Source: Actinomucor elegans
Lineage: Eukaryota; Mucoromycota; Mucoromycetes; Mucorales; Mucoraceae
Reading direction: 5' to 3'
DNA length: 64,000 nt
Assembly: GCA_026027325.1 (NCBI GenBank)
Contig: JAMSLZ010000001.1
Span: 496,001 to 560,000 of the forward strand
This document shows, piece by piece, positions 61,782 to 64,000 of the stretch. How positions within the stretch are numbered: the stretch's first letter is position 1; every line of letters starts with the position of its first letter. Under the pieces are notes generated by a model that was given only the letters and a program-made list of their open reading frames with translations, searched no databases and was not told the origin of the DNA. The position numbers and the translations under genes were made by a program.

Positions 61782-63694
61782 ATGGATATTCAAGGTTATA
61801 TTGCACCAACAGAAGAACATCCCGTTCGCCATTATGCAGAAGTTTCATCCGATCGAGTGACTTTACCGTCTACTTCTGATTTCAAGCCAACATCTTCTAT
61901 TCCAAGTATTTTACCCACTTTGGTAGAAGAAGACTATACCGGAGTGGCTACTGCATCTAATACTATTGTTACCCCGGCGCAAGATGAGCCTACATCGTCT
62001 CAAGAGCACGAGATTGATGAAGATGGTTTGAATCCTGCTTTACTATTGAATAGATATGATAAACGTAAGAGTAGTCCTGCTATTCTTGGGTTGCCTTTTG
62101 GTTTAAATCATGAAGCTCAACTGAGTTTGCATCTATCACAGCAAAGAAACTCCATTGAAGCTGCCATGTTGCTAGCCAATTTTAACAAGCTACTGGCTTT
62201 TCCCAAAGTGAATGAGCTGGAGCATAAAGGTAAACTAGATTGGAAAAGGGGAAGATTACAGCCAGAAAAGCATGAAAATAGGAGCGAAATTATGCGCATA
62301 AAAAAATTTTCTTGGGCTTCAGGCTTAGAAAAATTTTACATTGACTGAAAATTTTTTTTCATAGCTCCACAGCAGCAGCAGTGGCAAGATGATATGTCAA
62401 TTCCTTCGCAAAACAAGAACTCTTGGGGAGATGTGCTATCAAATGAAGCTGAATCGAATCGTCGTCATTCTTATGATGTGAATATGAGTTGGCAGACGAT
62501 GCCTGAAGCATTCTTAGAGAGACCAGACCTTTTACACAATATATCTTCTAATGCGGCTTCATCTTCTACCAGTCATTCAGAACCGCCTGTATTTAAACAA
62601 GAAAGTTATTATCATACTCCAACAAAGATTACGTGGAGTCATGATGATTTACATCAGCAGCAACAACATCATCCTTATAGCTCTGTTGAGTATACTAATC
62701 ACCCAATTTCACCTCGTCAACATAGTAGATTGTATCATCCTACCATGAGCTCGCCTCTAGTCCCTCATACTTACCATCATCGTTATCCTACTGCTCCACC
62801 GCCACCACCACCACCACCACCACAACAACAACAACAACAACAAGAGCATCATGGTGTTCCCATGTTACACCCGCTTGCTAGACAACCCGATGTTTCTAAT
62901 AATGGTGGTGTGAAACGTGAATTAGATCCGCATCCATACTATTCTTATACTTTCCCTCCTCAACATCCAATGCAGCAGCGCTATTATTACCCTACAACAG
63001 GCAAATTACCGCTACCTATGGACCCTCATCAACAACAGCAACAACAGCAACAGCAACAGCAACAAGCCCACCACCCTCCCCCTATCCTAGCAAAACCAAG
63101 ACGCAAGAAGCAAAAGTCCAATAACGTTGATGATTATGAAGAAGAATTAGGTCAAGAAACCAACGAAGAAGATTATCCGGACATGTCTGCACGCGATATT
63201 GAAGCTGCACGATCTGATCCAGAAGCAAGACCACGCAAACAAAAACTTCGATTTGTGGGAGATAAGTATACACCACAATGGGTCAGATATAATGGACAAT
63301 CCAAAGAAGGTTTATGTGATACATGTAAACCTGGTAAATGGTTACAACTTAAAAACAGTGCATATTGGTACAGTATCTCAACACGTAATGGCGCTTGTCT
63401 AACATTCAAGTAGGTACCATAAGCAATTCTTTCATGGCATTTCTTCTGTATCTGGTAAAGAATTTGTTCAACCGCTTGAAACACGTTGGGTGGATCAGGA
63501 TCTAGTGGAGGGCCTATGTCATCAATGTCATGCTTGGGTGGCTGTAAGTAATGTTAAAAGAAAGAACAGTGTTCTTTGGTATAGACATGCACACAAGGTA
63601 TGGATATTTTACTATACAGTTATATTTTATTAATTATATTTAATAGTGTCACGTCTACCATAAACCAAAGCCAAATGTACCAAAGAAAAGATAA
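61782..63694 (+). CDS. Rua1-type (DUF4451) zinc-domain transcription factor
   Basis: A 560-residue predicted transcription regulator in four exons, 61782-62229, 62365-63367, 63414-63597 and 63647-63694; phases close. The 46-nt third intron is fixed by the frame through WYHKQFFHG. The N-terminal 370 residues are disordered, with polyP (about 10), two polyQ tracts (7 and 12) and His-rich stretches. A basic PRRKKQKS cluster (possible nuclear signal) and an acidic patch lead to the C-terminal domain: KLRFVGDKYTPQWVRYNGQS, GLCDTCKPGKWLQLKNSAYW, HGISSVSGKEFVQPLETRWV, EGLCHQCHAWVAVSNVKRKN, SVLWYRHAHKCHVYHKP. The paired CxxC and H..H..C.. residues suggest zinc binding. This domain is the one I know from the Ustilago regulator Rua1 and many fungal proteins of unknown targets. 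Confidence 0.85.
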
Positions 63695-64000
63695 AAAAAA
63701 AGAAAAAGAAAAAGAAAAAAAAAACGCGTTAGAATCCCCCACAAAAAAAAATCATATAAAAAATCTCTTTCAACCGTATAGTATAACACCAAAGCCTTTT
63801 TTTCCCTTTAAATCAGTCTATTAGTTAGTTTCCCTCATAATCACTTTTTTCAATATCGGTTTCTTTTCAGTTGTATATATAATAATAAAAAAAAAAAATT
63901 AACAATTTTTCATTTCAACCTGATTACTGCATGATTATGTACAAGATCACTCACCTGTATGCATAGAACTCTTCATCAAATACAACAACAACAAAAAAAA
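63695..64000. other. 3' flank of the last gene
   Basis: AT-rich, with A-rich simple sequence; no gene begins here that can be supported. Confidence 0.5.

Overview
This 64 kb window is nuclear DNA of an early-diverging filamentous fungus, most likely a member of the Mucorales (Mucoromycota). The grounds are AT-rich spacers, dense short introns (mostly 45-75 nt, GT...AG), genes 100-500 bp apart on both strands, and gene content. That content includes Ragulator (LAMTOR2), TRAP-alpha, a Clr2-type silencing domain, a Rua1-type zinc domain and a decayed gene of a family that I believe is expanded in Mucorales. I saw no rRNA, convincing tRNA or CRISPR array. All exon joins were worked out by hand from splice sites and reading phase; for every intact gene the phases close exactly.

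Layout. 1.2-2.3 kb: a three-repeat Myb protein. 4.3-6.3 kb: a broken multi-exon gene of a lineage-specific family. 6.56-8.57 kb: a fossil piggyBac transposon with TTAA ends and palindromic terminal inverted repeats. 9.8-10.95 kb: a tandem repeat of 84/86-bp monomers organised in a 340-bp higher-order unit. 12-17.3 kb (minus): the TTC7/Ypp1 scaffold of the plasma-membrane PI4-kinase complex, then an Arf GTPase. 19-24.4 kb (plus): ribosomal protein L7/uL30, a tyrosine phosphatase and a protein kinase. 24.4-27.3 kb: a gene-free stretch with a dispersed inverted-repeat family. 27.4-33 kb (plus): a PhoD-like phosphatase, a second kinase paralogous to the first, and the Pol I factor Rrn5. 33-37.7 kb (minus): TRAPP subunit Bet5/TRAPPC1, a small Clr2-domain protein, a decayed locus and a cupin. 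41.2-42.9 kb (plus): LAMTOR2 and TRAP-alpha. 43-45 kb (minus): RAD51C. 45-48.6 kb: two decaying genes, one a truncated importin-beta paralogue. 48.8-52.6 kb (plus): GCN5 and EB1. 54.7-56.8 kb (minus): a BET double-bromodomain protein. 57-61.8 kb: gene-poor. 61.8-63.7 kb (plus): a Rua1-like transcription factor.

Most genes are housekeeping or regulatory: chromatin (GCN5, BET, Clr2-like), Pol I transcription (Rrn5), translation and secretion (uL30, TRAP-alpha, TRAPPC1, Arf, TTC7), nutrient signalling (LAMTOR2), repair (RAD51C) and microtubule tips (EB1). They do not form an obvious cluster of one pathway. The unusual material lies between them: the piggyBac fossil, the higher-order minisatellite, a dispersed inverted-repeat family, three or four decaying genes and several proteins with large low-complexity insertions.
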